Under the pieces are notes generated by a model. That model searched no databases. It was not told where the DNA came from and was given only the letters and a program-made list of their open reading frames with translations. A stretch of 64,000 nucleotides of DNA from Bacillota bacterium (GTDB taxonomy: Bacteria > Bacillota > Clostridia > Peptostreptococcales > Anaerovoracaceae): positions 1-64,000 of the forward strand of contig JAQXGH010000024.1 of NCBI GenBank assembly GCA_029006195.1. Direction: 5' to 3'. Below are positions 51,961-61,074 of this stretch, in pieces; position 1 is the stretch's first letter; each line of letters opens with the position of its first letter. The position numbers were made by a program, and so were the translations under genes.

Positions 51961-51986
51961 TTTATTTTTTGAAACGGATAGTAATA

Positions 51987-52015
51987 AAGCGTGATGTTAA
52001 TTGTCACGCTTTTTG
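51987..52015 (+). terminator. Intrinsic terminator after tRNA-Phe
   Basis: AAGCGTGA (51987-51994) pairs with TCACGCTT (52004-52011), followed by a T-rich run that meets the topB stop codon on the other strand. Confidence 0.8.
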
Positions 52016-52017
52016 CT

Positions 52018-53853
52018 TTATATTTTATATTTTTTGTTTACCTTCATTTCATCAGGCATCGGAATTCTAGGCCTAATGTTTTTGCCGATGGTTTCAGCTA
52101 TTTCCTTATAGATGGTATTAAGAGACTGACCTATAAGAGCTGATCCATTACCTATAGCTGTGGCTGCCGCAGAGAGTTCGACTGTTTTTTCTTTTGTCAT
52201 GTCTATCTGAAGTTCGTCGAGAACATCTACAAGGTATTCTCCATTAGGAGTGATTCTGTATGTCTTTTTATCCATTCTTATGAAACCGCGGTCTATGGCT
52301 TTAGCAATGATGCCTGCTCGTGTGGATTCTGTTCCAATGGACTTTCCTTCTCTTAGCTTCTTATATGTTTCATCCTCTGTTTCGAACTCCTTCTTAAAAG
52401 GATTTTCAAGCATATTATTCAGAGTTTCAACTGTGAAGTGGGCAGGAGGGGATGTCATCTTCTCTGTGATTTTCCATGGTCCAGGTAGAATCTCTCCTTT
52501 CTTGACCGGAGGCATTAGCTTATCGGATTTTGATCCTGTAAGTACTGACCATCCAGGCTGTTTCATTACTTCTCCGCTTGTCTTAAGTTCTTCCAGGGTG
52601 CCATCTATGCCGATTACCTCAAGAACGATTTCAGTTTTATCTACCAGGAAGTCTTCATCATAGAAATTGGCAAGGAAACGATTAAAGATAACGCCGTAGC
52701 ATTTGGCTTCATTGCTGTCAGGATTCTTAAATACGTGAACTTTTGTCGTAGGTATGATTGCAGTATGCGCGCCTACTTTAGAGCCGTCAAAGACCTGTTT
52801 TGTGTCTCTGAACTGCATATGCTTAGCGCCGGCCTTAGTGTGAGCTTCTATTATCCCTTTGACCTTATCCTTTTCTGCCGGTGACAGGTATTCGGAGTCG
52901 GTACGGGGATAGGTTGTAAGGCCCGCTTCATATAGCTTCTGCGATAAGGCTAGAGTCTCATCAGCAGACCAGCCGAAACGTTTACTGCATTCGTTCTGAA
53001 GCTTTGTCTGTGAGAAGAGCTTAGGAGGTTTTTTTGTTACCTGACGCTTCTTGACGCTCTTAACCAAAGTGTCAGCTTTAAGGTATTCTTCAAGCTGCTT
53101 TTCGGCATTTGTTTTATCGTCGTGCTTAGGTTTAGACATAACGCTTACATCTTCGGATAGAGGAAACTCCAGCTGATAGTAAGGAGACGGAACGAAGTTC
53201 CTGATTTCTCTATCACGCTCGCAGACGATCGCTACAATGGCATCTATAACGCGTCCTACGTTCAGGAGAGAAACATTGCCTGTGTTAAGAGTAGCGTATC
53301 TTGTAAGGTTGATGCCGTATGACCAGTCTGAAACCTGTCTGAATCTTCCTTCAAGACTTAGATTCTTATATTCAGAGTTAGGCTTTCTGTCCTTTAGTCC
53401 CTGGCAAATCGTTTTATCTTCCAGGTCCTGTATCCAAAGTCTAGAAACGTTCACCTTAGAATCCTCGAGCTGATTAGCTGTAAGACCAAGCTGAATCAGG
53501 ATTATGTCAACTATAATTTGACCTTCACGGTCAGGGTCTCCTGCATGTATGATCTCATCGACCTTGCCGCTTAAAGTTTTAATTGTTTCAACTCTGTCGC
53601 TACATCCGGGTTTCACGGTGTACTGGTATTTCTTAGGGAAGAATGGCAGGGTATCCTTACGCCATTTCTTCATAACAGGATCATAACCATCGGGTTCCAG
53701 AAGCTCATATAGATGTCCGAATGCGCTTGTGACATAGAAATTCTGAGATTCCCAATACTCTTTCTTATTATTAAATTTTTCTCCGAAACCGCGCTCGATA
53801 GCTGTTTTTATCGAACGGGCCATGGATGGTTTTTCTGCTATTATAAGTTTCAT
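52018..53853 (-). CDS. topB: DNA topoisomerase III
   Basis: A 611-residue type IA topoisomerase. Toprim domain at the start (IIAEKPSMARSI) with acidic triad D106, D108 and E110 (AGDPDREG); the catalytic Tyr is Y315 in GLTTYPRTDSEYL. The usual GRVQTPT motif reads GRVIDAIV (residues 200-207), an odd change at a conserved site. It lacks C-terminal zinc fingers. A TATAAT box ends 4 bases before the ATG and there is no ribosome site. Confidence 0.92.
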   Translation of the reverse strand: MKLIIAEKPSMARSIKTAIERGFGEKFNNKKEYWESQNFYVTSAFGHLYELLEPDGYDPVMKKWRKDTLPFFPKKYQYTVKPGCSDRVETIKTLSGKVDEIIHAGDPDREGQIIVDIILIQLGLTANQLEDSKVNVSRLWIQDLEDKTICQGLKDRKPNSEYKNLSLEGRFRQVSDWSYGINLTRYATLNTGNVSLLNVGRVIDAIVAIVCERDREIRNFVPSPYYQLEFPLSEDVSVMSKPKHDDKTNAEKQLEEYLKADTLVKSVKKRQVTKKPPKLFSQTKLQNECSKRFGWSADETLALSQKLYEAGLTTYPRTDSEYLSPAEKDKVKGIIEAHTKAGAKHMQFRDTKQVFDGSKVGAHTAIIPTTKVHVFKNPDSNEAKCYGVIFNRFLANFYDEDFLVDKTEIVLEVIGIDGTLEELKTSGEVMKQPGWSVLTGSKSDKLMPPVKKGEILPGPWKITEKMTSPPAHFTVETLNNMLENPFKKEFETEDETYKKLREGKSIGTESTRAGIIAKAIDRGFIRMDKKTYRITPNGEYLVDVLDELQIDMTKEKTVELSAAATAIGNGSALIGQSLNTIYKEIAETIGKNIRPRIPMPDEMKVNKKYKI

Positions 53854-53857
53854 GAGA

Positions 53858-53863
53858 ATTATA
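53858..53863 (-). promoter_or_regulatory. TATAAT box directly before topB
   Basis: TATAAT followed by TCTC and the ATG, on the minus strand. The start site would fall on or beside the ATG. The -35 is poor. Confidence 0.45.
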
Positions 53864-53933
53864 ATACCACGTAGCAGGGGGCCTTGTAAGGGAGGAATTG
53901 AGGACTTTGCATAAAAAAGTTCCTGTGCTAAGA

Positions 53934-53963
53934 TTGAGTCATAGTTATTATTGTCGTTATAGT
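53934..53963 (+). promoter_or_regulatory. Weak predicted promoter for sbcDC
   Basis: TTGAGT (53934-53939), 18 bp, TATAGT (53958-53963), about 65 bases before sbcD. Confidence 0.45.
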
Positions 53964-54029
53964 AATTATTTTAATTGTAGGGTTCAATAAGCTGAAGGAA
54001 GCTATAGAAATAAAGAAAAAGGAGCATCA

Positions 54030-55166
54030 ATGAAAATCATACACTTATCCGATCTTCATATTGGTAAAATTGTTAACGGATATAACATGAAAGAAGATCA
54101 GGAATACATACTCAAAAAGATTCTTAAGATTATAGACGACGAATCACCTGATGCTGTTATTATAGCAGGTGATGTTTACGATAAATCCATACCTTCTGCG
54201 GAAGCTGTGGAGCTTTTTGATGATTTTTTAGTTAGGCTTGCAAAACGCAGCCTGCAGGTTTTTGTTATCAGCGGAAATCACGATTCTGCTGAGCGCTTAG
54301 CTTTTGGAAACAGACTCATAGATGCCAGCGGCATACATATTTCTCCAGTTTATGACGGCAATGTGAGCTGTCATACTCTTATGGATGAGTACGGCCCTGT
54401 GAATTTCTATAGCCTGCCGTTTATCAAACCTATGCACGTGAGAAGATATAGACCTGATGCTGAGATTGTCAATTACACGGATGCGATAAGAGAAGCTCTT
54501 TCGGATATAGAACTGGATAATGAAACTCGAAACGTTCTGATTGCTCACCAGTTTGTGACTGGCGCCGAGACTTCCGATTCTGAGGAAATCAGTGTCGGCG
54601 GCCTCGATAATGTGGATGCATCGGTGTTTGAAGGTTTTGCATATGTTGCACTGGGTCACATTCACAGACCTCAGAACATTAAAAGCGAGAGAATAAGATA
54701 CTGCGGTACTCCGATCAAGTATTCCTTCTCGGAAGCGGGACATGCAAAGTCTGTAAGCGTTGTAGAGCTCGGCGCGGGAGATGCATTTGCTCTTAGAACC
54801 ATTGATTTGGTTCCAAAGCATGATATGGTTGAAATCAAAGGCACTTTCGATCAGATTATGGACAAGGCTTTTTATGAGAATACCTCGTATCAGGAAGATT
54901 ACATGCACATTATCCTTACCGATGAAGATGATGTTCCTGATGCACTGACTAAGCTCAGAGTCGTATATAAGAACATGATGAAGATGAGTTATGATAATAC
55001 CAGAACTCGTCATTCGCAGGAGATTTATGCTGCCGAAAACATAAACCAGAAGAGCGAGCTGGATCTCTTTAGAGAACTCTACGAAATGCAGAATGGCAAG
55101 GAAATGAGCGACGAACAGAATGAGTTCATGATTTCAATTATAGAAAAACTGAAGGAGGGCAGATAA
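54030..55166 (+). CDS. sbcD: Exonuclease SbcD (Mre11-type nuclease)
   Basis: A 378-residue metallophosphoesterase nuclease. Motifs: HLSDLHIGK, AGDVYD, SGNHDSAERL and GHIHRPQ carry the metal ligands. With SbcC it cuts hairpins and protein-blocked DNA ends. AAAAAGGAG precedes the ATG. Its last base is the first base of the sbcC ATG. Confidence 0.95.
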   Translation: MKIIHLSDLHIGKIVNGYNMKEDQEYILKKILKIIDDESPDAVIIAGDVYDKSIPSAEAVELFDDFLVRLAKRSLQVFVISGNHDSAERLAFGNRLIDASGIHISPVYDGNVSCHTLMDEYGPVNFYSLPFIKPMHVRRYRPDAEIVNYTDAIREALSDIELDNETRNVLIAHQFVTGAETSDSEEISVGGLDNVDASVFEGFAYVALGHIHRPQNIKSERIRYCGTPIKYSFSEAGHAKSVSVVELGAGDAFALRTIDLVPKHDMVEIKGTFDQIMDKAFYENTSYQEDYMHIILTDEDDVPDALTKLRVVYKNMMKMSYDNTRTRHSQEIYAAENINQKSELDLFRELYEMQNGKEMSDEQNEFMISIIEKLKEGR

Positions 55167-57937
55167 TGAGACCGACTAAACTTGTAATGTCCGCTTTCGG
55201 ACCATATGCCGGTGTAACAGAAATCGATTTAGATACTCTTGGCAGTGAAGGACTCTATCTTATCACAGGGGATACAGGAGCCGGCAAGACTACTATATTT
55301 GATGCAATCACCTTCGCGCTTTTTGGTGAAGCAAGTGGTGATAACAGAAGTGGCAGCATGTTCAGATCTAAGTATGCCGACAGCAAGACTGAAACGTATG
55401 TTGAGCTTACTTTTGAACTGAAGGGAAAGGAATATAAAATAAAGAGAAGCCCCGAACAGACAAGAGCTAAGATGAGGGGCGAAGGTACCAGGAATTATAC
55501 TGCTGATGCAGAAATAATTCTGCCTGATAGAACTGTTACGAAAACAACGGAAGTAACTAAAGAAGTAATAAAGCTTCTAGGTATAGATAAAAATCAATTC
55601 ACTCAGATAGCCATGATCGCTCAAGGAGACTTCCTCAAGCTGCTCAATGCATCGACTGAAGAGAGAATGAAGATTTTTCAGAAACTCTTTAACACATCCA
55701 TATACTATGGGATCCAGGAGGAACTGAAGAGACAGTCGGGTGCCCTTAGAGATCAGAAGGATCAGGTCAGAGAAAGTATCAAGCAGTACATTGCAGGTAT
55801 TTCCTGCGATGAGGAAGATGTATTATATGCAGACGTTTTAAAGGCTAAGTCAGAAGCTTTGACTATGGAGGATACATCTGAGCTTTTGGATAAACTTATT
55901 GTTCAGGATGAATCCGCAATGGATGAGCTGGACGGCAAGTTAACCGAAAAAGATAAAGAAATAAGCGAGATAGATAATGCTATTAGTAAGGCGGAGCAGC
56001 AGAATAGAACTATTGAGTCAATTAAGGTAAATGAGCGCAAGCTCCAAAGGCAGACAGAACTCATAGTTGAACTTGAAGAAAAAAAGAAGGCTGCAATAAA
56101 GAGAAAGCCGGAAGCTGAAGAGATGGCTAAAAGCATCGCGGCCATTACTGCGGAGCTTGCTGAGTACATAGAACTTGATGAGAAGAAGGCAACTTGCGAG
56201 ACTATCTTTACTGATATTGAAACTCTGAAGTCCAAACTGGAAGAAAGTAGAATTAGCGAATCAAATCAGAAAGTTTCTTTAGAGAAGTTAAGAAGTGAGC
56301 AGGAATCGCTTTCTGGCGCCTTAGCTTCAAAGGCAGTATTAGTAAATAAGCAGGAGAAGCTGGCTAAAGAAGCTGATGAAATCGACAAACTGATTACAGA
56401 TTTGGGTCAATACTTTGAATCAGATAAAGATCTTAAAGATGCCCAGGAAGACTATATCATTAAAATGGAGGATGCAAAGGCTGCAAGAGCCGATTACGAC
56501 GCTAAGAACAAGGCATATCTTGATGAACAGGCTGGCATCATAGCAGAGACATTGATCTCAGGACAGCCTTGTCCGGTATGTGGTTCGACCGATCATCCTA
56601 TGATTGCTGTTAAATCAGCAAATGCTCCATCTAAGGAAGAACTTAAGACAGCTAAGGAAAATGCAGATAAAAAGGATGCTCTAGCTGTATCTGCAAGCTC
56701 TAAGGCTAGCGGATTAAAGGCTGCAACAGATGAAAAGGCCGAAAATATATTCTCAAGAGCTAATAAACTGTCTGATTCAAGGGATATGAACAAGATAGGC
56801 CAGGCGCTTGAAATCAAGAATGAAGAGTTAGAGAAAGAAGCTGGTACGCTTAAAGAAAGCATTTTAGAGCTAGATGCTAAGATAAAACGCGCAGAAAAAC
56901 TTAAGACAGAAATCCCTAATGCAGAGAAGAGCCTAGAAACTCTGAAGAGTGAAATCACAAAATCTGAGAAATCGATTGCGACAAAGGATGCTGAACTTAA
57001 GGCTGCTCTTGAAAGGGTGAAGGTTTTGGAAGAAAAGCTTAAGTTTGATTCCAAGAATTCAGCTGAAAAGAAAATCAGAGAATTAAAAACTGAAAGAGAA
57101 TGTATTGAACAGGCAATAGAAAAAGCCGAAAACGATTACAATACTTGCGAGAAACTCATTGCAGGGCTTAACTCTGCAATAGAAGAAGCGGGGAAGTCTT
57201 TAGATGAGAAGTTCGAATTTGATCTTGAAGGTGCCAGAGCAATTAAGGCGGAGCTTGAAGCGAATAGAATCAGCACTAGAAAGAAACTTCAGGCTGTGAG
57301 CAGTAGATTATTAAAGAACTTTGAAACTAAAGAAAAACTATCTCAAAAAATCAGTGAGGTAAGTGAAATCGAAAAACGCTGGACCTGGGTTAAAGACCTT
57401 TCGAATACAGCAAACGGAAACACTTCTGGTAATAATGGCAAAATTATGCTTGAAACTTACGTTCAGACCACGTATTTCGACAGGATTATCCAGCATGCTA
57501 ACAGCAGGCTGCGTGTAATGACAAACGGCCAGTATGATCTTAAGAGAAAGGTCAGCGCCGATAATAAGAAGAGTCAGTTCGGATTGGACCTTGATGTTAT
57601 CGACCACTATAACGGCAGCGAGAGAAGCGTTAAAACTCTCTCCGGCGGTGAGTCATTTAAGGCTTCACTTGCTCTAGCTCTCGGACTAAGTGATGAAATC
57701 CAAGCTAATGCCGGTGGCATACAGTTAGACACTATGTTTGTGGACGAGGGATTCGGTTCGCTGGATGAGGAATCTCTCCAGCAGGCAATCAGGATTCTTA
57801 AGGGTCTATCTGAGGGCAAAAAACTTGTAGGCATTATTTCCCATGTTGGAGAACTTAAGAACAGTATCGATAAGCAGATAATTGTTACTAAAGACAGGAC
57901 TGGCGGTAGTACTGTTAGGGTAAATAATCAGATGTAG
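55166..57937 (+). CDS. sbcC: Exonuclease SbcC (Rad50-type ATPase)
   Basis: A 923-residue SMC-like ATPase. Walker [10 protein letters not shown] at about residues 35-43; two long coiled-coil arms; a zinc hook CPVC near residue 470; and a C-terminal ATPase half with [17 protein letters not shown] (signature) and [11 protein letters not shown] (Walker B and D loop). Works with SbcD on DNA ends. Slightly shorter than E. coli SbcC. Translationally coupled to sbcD. Confidence 0.95.
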   Translation: MRPTKLVMSAFGPYAGVTEIDLDTLGSEGLYLITGDTGAGKTTIFDAITFALFGEASGDNRSGSMFRSKYADSKTETYVELTFELKGKEYKIKRSPEQTRAKMRGEGTRNYTADAEIILPDRTVTKTTEVTKEVIKLLGIDKNQFTQIAMIAQGDFLKLLNASTEERMKIFQKLFNTSIYYGIQEELKRQSGALRDQKDQVRESIKQYIAGISCDEEDVLYADVLKAKSEALTMEDTSELLDKLIVQDESAMDELDGKLTEKDKEISEIDNAISKAEQQNRTIESIKVNERKLQRQTELIVELEEKKKAAIKRKPEAEEMAKSIAAITAELAEYIELDEKKATCETIFTDIETLKSKLEESRISESNQKVSLEKLRSEQESLSGALASKAVLVNKQEKLAKEADEIDKLITDLGQYFESDKDLKDAQEDYIIKMEDAKAARADYDAKNKAYLDEQAGIIAETLISGQPCPVCGSTDHPMIAVKSANAPSKEELKTAKENADKKDALAVSASSKASGLKAATDEKAENIFSRANKLSDSRDMNKIGQALEIKNEELEKEAGTLKESILELDAKIKRAEKLKTEIPNAEKSLETLKSEITKSEKSIATKDAELKAALERVKVLEEKLKFDSKNSAEKKIRELKTERECIEQAIEKAENDYNTCEKLIAGLNSAIEEAGKSLDEKFEFDLEGARAIKAELEANRISTRKKLQAVSSRLLKNFETKEKLSQKISEVSEIEKRWTWVKDLSNTANGNTSGNNGKIMLETYVQTTYFDRIIQHANSRLRVMTNGQYDLKRKVSADNKKSQFGLDLDVIDHYNGSERSVKTLSGGESFKASLALALGLSDEIQANAGGIQLDTMFVDEGFGSLDEESLQQAIRILKGLSEGKKLVGIISHVGELKNSIDKQIIVTKDRTGGSTVRVNNQM

Positions 57938-57948
57938 GGGAAGAATAT

Positions 57949-58887
57949 ATGATAATTAAACTAAGTGAATTAATATCTAATATAAGCATGGTAGATGAAG
58001 AGACCAGATATGTTATCGAAGAAGAATCAGGTGACATATTAATGGTCTGGGGCACTACTATAGATGGAGAATATGAGCCTGAACTTATGGCAAAAGTAGA
58101 GAAGGGTGACGGGTTTATCTGTATGCCTCTAATTTCGGAGATCGACGAAAAGAAGGAGCTTGTCTTAGCTGAAAACGATATACCGGTTGAGGCAGCCTAT
58201 GAAGCTATAGGAAGAGCCTGGGCAGGTCAGCATGGCATAGAGGTAGAGGATGACATAGAAAGCCAGATGGGACTATTAAATAACCCGGATATTCTAACTG
58301 AAACAGAGTATACAGAAGAGAAGTTCTTCGCTGAAATGCATGACGGAATGCTTATAGATGGCGGAAGCCCGGCACACGCAGTAATGCATGAGCTTGCTCA
58401 GCATGCAATAAAAACAACTATGGAGATAAACAATAAATACCATACTCCAGAGGAGATGACGGGGCTATTAAGTGAGCTTACAGGAAGAGAAGTGGACAGT
58501 AGTGTCGTGCTTTTCCCTCCAATTACAAGTGACTGCGGTAAAAACATACACTTTGGTAAAAACGTGTTTATAAATTCAGGATGCAGATTCCAGGATCAGG
58601 GTGGTATTTACATTGACGACGGAGCTTTAATTGGTCATAACGTAGTTATGGCAACTGTAAATCATCTTGAAGATCCGCAGGAAAGAGCCAGTATGGTCCT
58701 CGCTTCAATAAAAATCGGAAAGAATGTATGGATAGGTTCAAATTCCACAATTCTTTCCGGCGTTAATACCGGTGATGGCGCCATTGTTGCTGCAGGAGCT
58801 GTAGTAACAATGGATGTTCCTGCAGATACAGTTGTAGGAGGTGTTCCAGCCAAAGTATTAAGAAAAGTTAAAAGAAAAAGTCTTTAG
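57949..58887 (+). CDS. Fusion: UPF0158-like N-terminus plus LbH O-acetyltransferase
   Basis: A 312-residue protein in two parts. Residues 1-120 ([31 protein letters not shown]) resemble UPF0158-type domains, but weakly. Residues about 190-305 are a left-handed beta-helix acetyltransferase of the maltose/galactoside type: [31 protein letters not shown] (catalytic His), [11 protein letters not shown] and GAGAVVT-like GAVVTMDVP. It probably acetylates a sugar or similar alcohol. It begins 11 bases after sbcC. Normal family members are about 185-200 residues. Confidence 0.78.
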   Translation: MIIKLSELISNISMVDEETRYVIEEESGDILMVWGTTIDGEYEPELMAKVEKGDGFICMPLISEIDEKKELVLAENDIPVEAAYEAIGRAWAGQHGIEVEDDIESQMGLLNNPDILTETEYTEEKFFAEMHDGMLIDGGSPAHAVMHELAQHAIKTTMEINNKYHTPEEMTGLLSELTGREVDSSVVLFPPITSDCGKNIHFGKNVFINSGCRFQDQGGIYIDDGALIGHNVVMATVNHLEDPQERASMVLASIKIGKNVWIGSNSTILSGVNTGDGAIVAAGAVVTMDVPADTVVGGVPAKVLRKVKRKSL

Positions 58888-58922
58888 TGCGTAGCCAAGA
58901 AATTACATTAAAGGGGAGAAGA

Positions 58923-60509
58923 ATGATTATGATCGACGTTCTTAAGGCAAAGAAAGCCGGAATCAGAACAGAAGAATATATACTGGCTGTAGATATGGGA
59001 ACTACTGCTTTCAAGGCTGCAGTGTTTGATTATGACGGCAAGGAGCTGGGATGTGCTACAAGGGAATACAGCATAATCGCTCCACATCCAGGCTGGGCTG
59101 AAGTTGAAGTCTCAACGTATGTTGAAGCTTTTAATTATGTTATAAACAAAGCCATCGAGAATGTTGCTGAAAGGCAGCCGGATAACGAAGAGCCGATTAC
59201 ACTTGCTGATATACTGACTGTTGGTTTCTCATGTCAGTGCGAAACCAGTGTATTTCTTGATAAGGATGGGAAGCCACTCCGCAATGCCATCGTTTGGTTA
59301 GATACCAGAGCTTCTAAGCAGGCCGAAGATATTGTTGATACATTCGGCAGCAGAACAGTACAGAAGAATACTGGACAGGTCGGTGCTGATGCCATTTGGC
59401 CAGGCGCTAAGCTCTTATGGCTTAAGGAAAATGAGCCGGAAGTGTTTGGCGGTATAGATAAGGTTCTTCAGCTTAATAGTTATATGGCATATCTTCTCAC
59501 AGGTAGATTTGTCAGCGAAGATTCCATGCTGGGAAGCAGCATTTATTTTAATGTTAATACCAGAAAGTATTGGGCAGAAATGCTTGACTATATAGGAATC
59601 ACAGAAAATCAGCTTCCTGATATCAGAAGACCTGGCGATTATGTAGGTAATGTTTCAGTTGACGCTGCCAGTGAATTCGGATTCTCAACTTATACAGCTG
59701 TCAGCATAGGTGGAACTGATCTGGCATGCGCTGCTATAGGTAGCGGTAATATCAAGCCGGGAGACTTTTCTGACTCTACTGGATCATCTATTTGTACAAT
59801 GACACTTGTGGATCATTTAGTTATAGACCCTGACAAGCATATGCCTTGCTACTGCAGTGCTCTTCCTGGAATGTTCATGGTGCATTCATATGGTAACGGC
59901 GGAATGTTCATGAAATGGTTTAGAGATATCCTATGTGACAAGGAAATGGAAATAGAAGCAGGCGGCGGTAAGAATGCTTATGATCAGCTGGATATTCTGG
60001 CTGCACAGGCACCTGCCGGCTGCGGAGGACTTATTGCACTTCCTCATCTGCAGGGAAGTGGACCTCCATGGGTAAACCCTAATGCAAAGGCTGTATTCTA
60101 CGGCATGACATTAGCTCATACCAAGGCTCACTTTGTTAGAGCTATTATGGAAAGTGTGACAATGGTATTATCATGCATCATCGATGCAACAGAGAGACTT
60201 GATATTAAAGTAGATAAGATTGTTACAACTGGCGGCGGGGCACTGAGCCCTATATGGTGCCAGATAAAGGCTGATGTTACTGGACGTCCAGTAATTACAA
60301 CAGTTAATAACGAAAGTTCAGGATGCCTGGGTGCTGCGATTCTGGCCGGACTTTCATCAGGTGCTTGGCCTGACCTTGAAACTGCATGCGAAGCGACTAT
60401 CCGTCAGGACATCGTATATAAACCAAATCCTGAAAACCGTGAAGTATATGATAAGACGCTGGCTGATTTCAAGCAGCTTATGGGCTGTCTTGAGCCAATG
60501 TTTAAGTAA
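58923..60509 (+). CDS. FGGY-family carbohydrate kinase (xylulokinase-like)
   Basis: A 528-residue two-domain sugar kinase. The N-terminal phosphate loop is AVDMGTTAFKAAVFDYDG; GGTDLACAAIGSGN and the late TTGGGALSPIWCQIKADV are FGGY signatures. Substrate could be xylulose or another polyol; xylA is not seen. I chose the ATG at 58923 after AAGGGGAGAAG; an earlier GTG at 58887 overlaps the previous gene. A terminator follows. Confidence 0.87.
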   Translation: MIMIDVLKAKKAGIRTEEYILAVDMGTTAFKAAVFDYDGKELGCATREYSIIAPHPGWAEVEVSTYVEAFNYVINKAIENVAERQPDNEEPITLADILTVGFSCQCETSVFLDKDGKPLRNAIVWLDTRASKQAEDIVDTFGSRTVQKNTGQVGADAIWPGAKLLWLKENEPEVFGGIDKVLQLNSYMAYLLTGRFVSEDSMLGSSIYFNVNTRKYWAEMLDYIGITENQLPDIRRPGDYVGNVSVDAASEFGFSTYTAVSIGGTDLACAAIGSGNIKPGDFSDSTGSSICTMTLVDHLVIDPDKHMPCYCSALPGMFMVHSYGNGGMFMKWFRDILCDKEMEIEAGGGKNAYDQLDILAAQAPAGCGGLIALPHLQGSGPPWVNPNAKAVFYGMTLAHTKAHFVRAIMESVTMVLSCIIDATERLDIKVDKIVTTGGGALSPIWCQIKADVTGRPVITTVNNESSGCLGAAILAGLSSGAWPDLETACEATIRQDIVYKPNPENREVYDKTLADFKQLMGCLEPMFK

Positions 60510-60515
60510 ATAATA

Positions 60516-60550
60516 AGAACCACTGCAATTAATCAGTGGTTCTATTTTTT
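60516..60550. terminator. Bidirectional terminator between convergent genes
   Basis: AGAACCACTG (60516-60525) pairs with CAGTGGTTCT (60534-60543), then ATTTTTTT. On the minus strand the downstream side is TTATTATTT, so it may serve both genes. Confidence 0.85.
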
Positions 60551-61065
60551 TAATTAACACCTATGTCTATAAGATCACCTGTAAGTGAATCCAGCGCCTT
60601 ATATTTCTTCTCGTCATTTGATAAGTTATGAAATTCGAATACGTAGAGCGGTTTATACATTCGCTCGCATTTGTAGTCGTCAAGCTCTGGTGGAGCGTTC
60701 AGTGTCTTAAATTTACGCATTATTCCGCGTTTATTGTATTCCCAGGACTGGGAAAGCGCCTGCTCTAAAGTCAACTTATCTGCAAGTACGCACACATCAT
60801 CGACTTCCTGGCTTTCGGAAGAGGGTAGCATAGCCAGTTTACCTGGAGCCATGACCACTTCGTCAAAACCTGCATAGTAGCCGCCGTATCTTCTTGTTTT
60901 CTTAGTTGCCTGAAGCCCAACTCTGAATTGAAAAATCCAGCAAAGGCTATAAAGCGTATTTATATGTGTAATTGTCATATCCGGAAGGTTCTTTGATTTA
61001 CTCATTCTTTTTAAGAACATTTCCGGAGTATATCTCAGTCCTTTGAGAACGTCTATTCTAGCCAT
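60550..61065 (-). CDS. Conserved-looking hypothetical protein in symporter operon
   Basis: A 171-residue cytosolic protein with no transmembrane segment and no motif I recognise. It begins MARIDVLKGLRYTPEMFLKRM and has a basic centre (QATKKTRRYGGYYAGFDE) and acidic C-terminus. It lies 9 bases after the sodium symporter stop on the same strand, so it is probably co-transcribed and may act with it. No enzyme family is claimed. Confidence 0.6.
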   Translation of the reverse strand: MARIDVLKGLRYTPEMFLKRMSKSKNLPDMTITHINTLYSLCWIFQFRVGLQATKKTRRYGGYYAGFDEVVMAPGKLAMLPSSESQEVDDVCVLADKLTLEQALSQSWEYNKRGIMRKFKTLNAPPELDDYKCERMYKPLYVFEFHNLSNDEKKYKALDSLTGDLIDIGVN

Positions 61066-61074
61066 TATTTATCC

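Noticed and set aside
53938..54033. Open frame ending on the sbcD start, coding a hydrophobic helix and a charged tail (IIVVIVIILIVGFNKLKEA), LemA-like in feel
   Set aside because: It has no ATG, GTG or TTG start and an in-frame TGA directly upstream; probably chance AT-rich sequence or a decayed fragment.
54297..55013. 238-residue minus-strand frame inside sbcD
   Set aside because: Antisense to the conserved SbcD nuclease domain with no ribosome site or recognisable motif.
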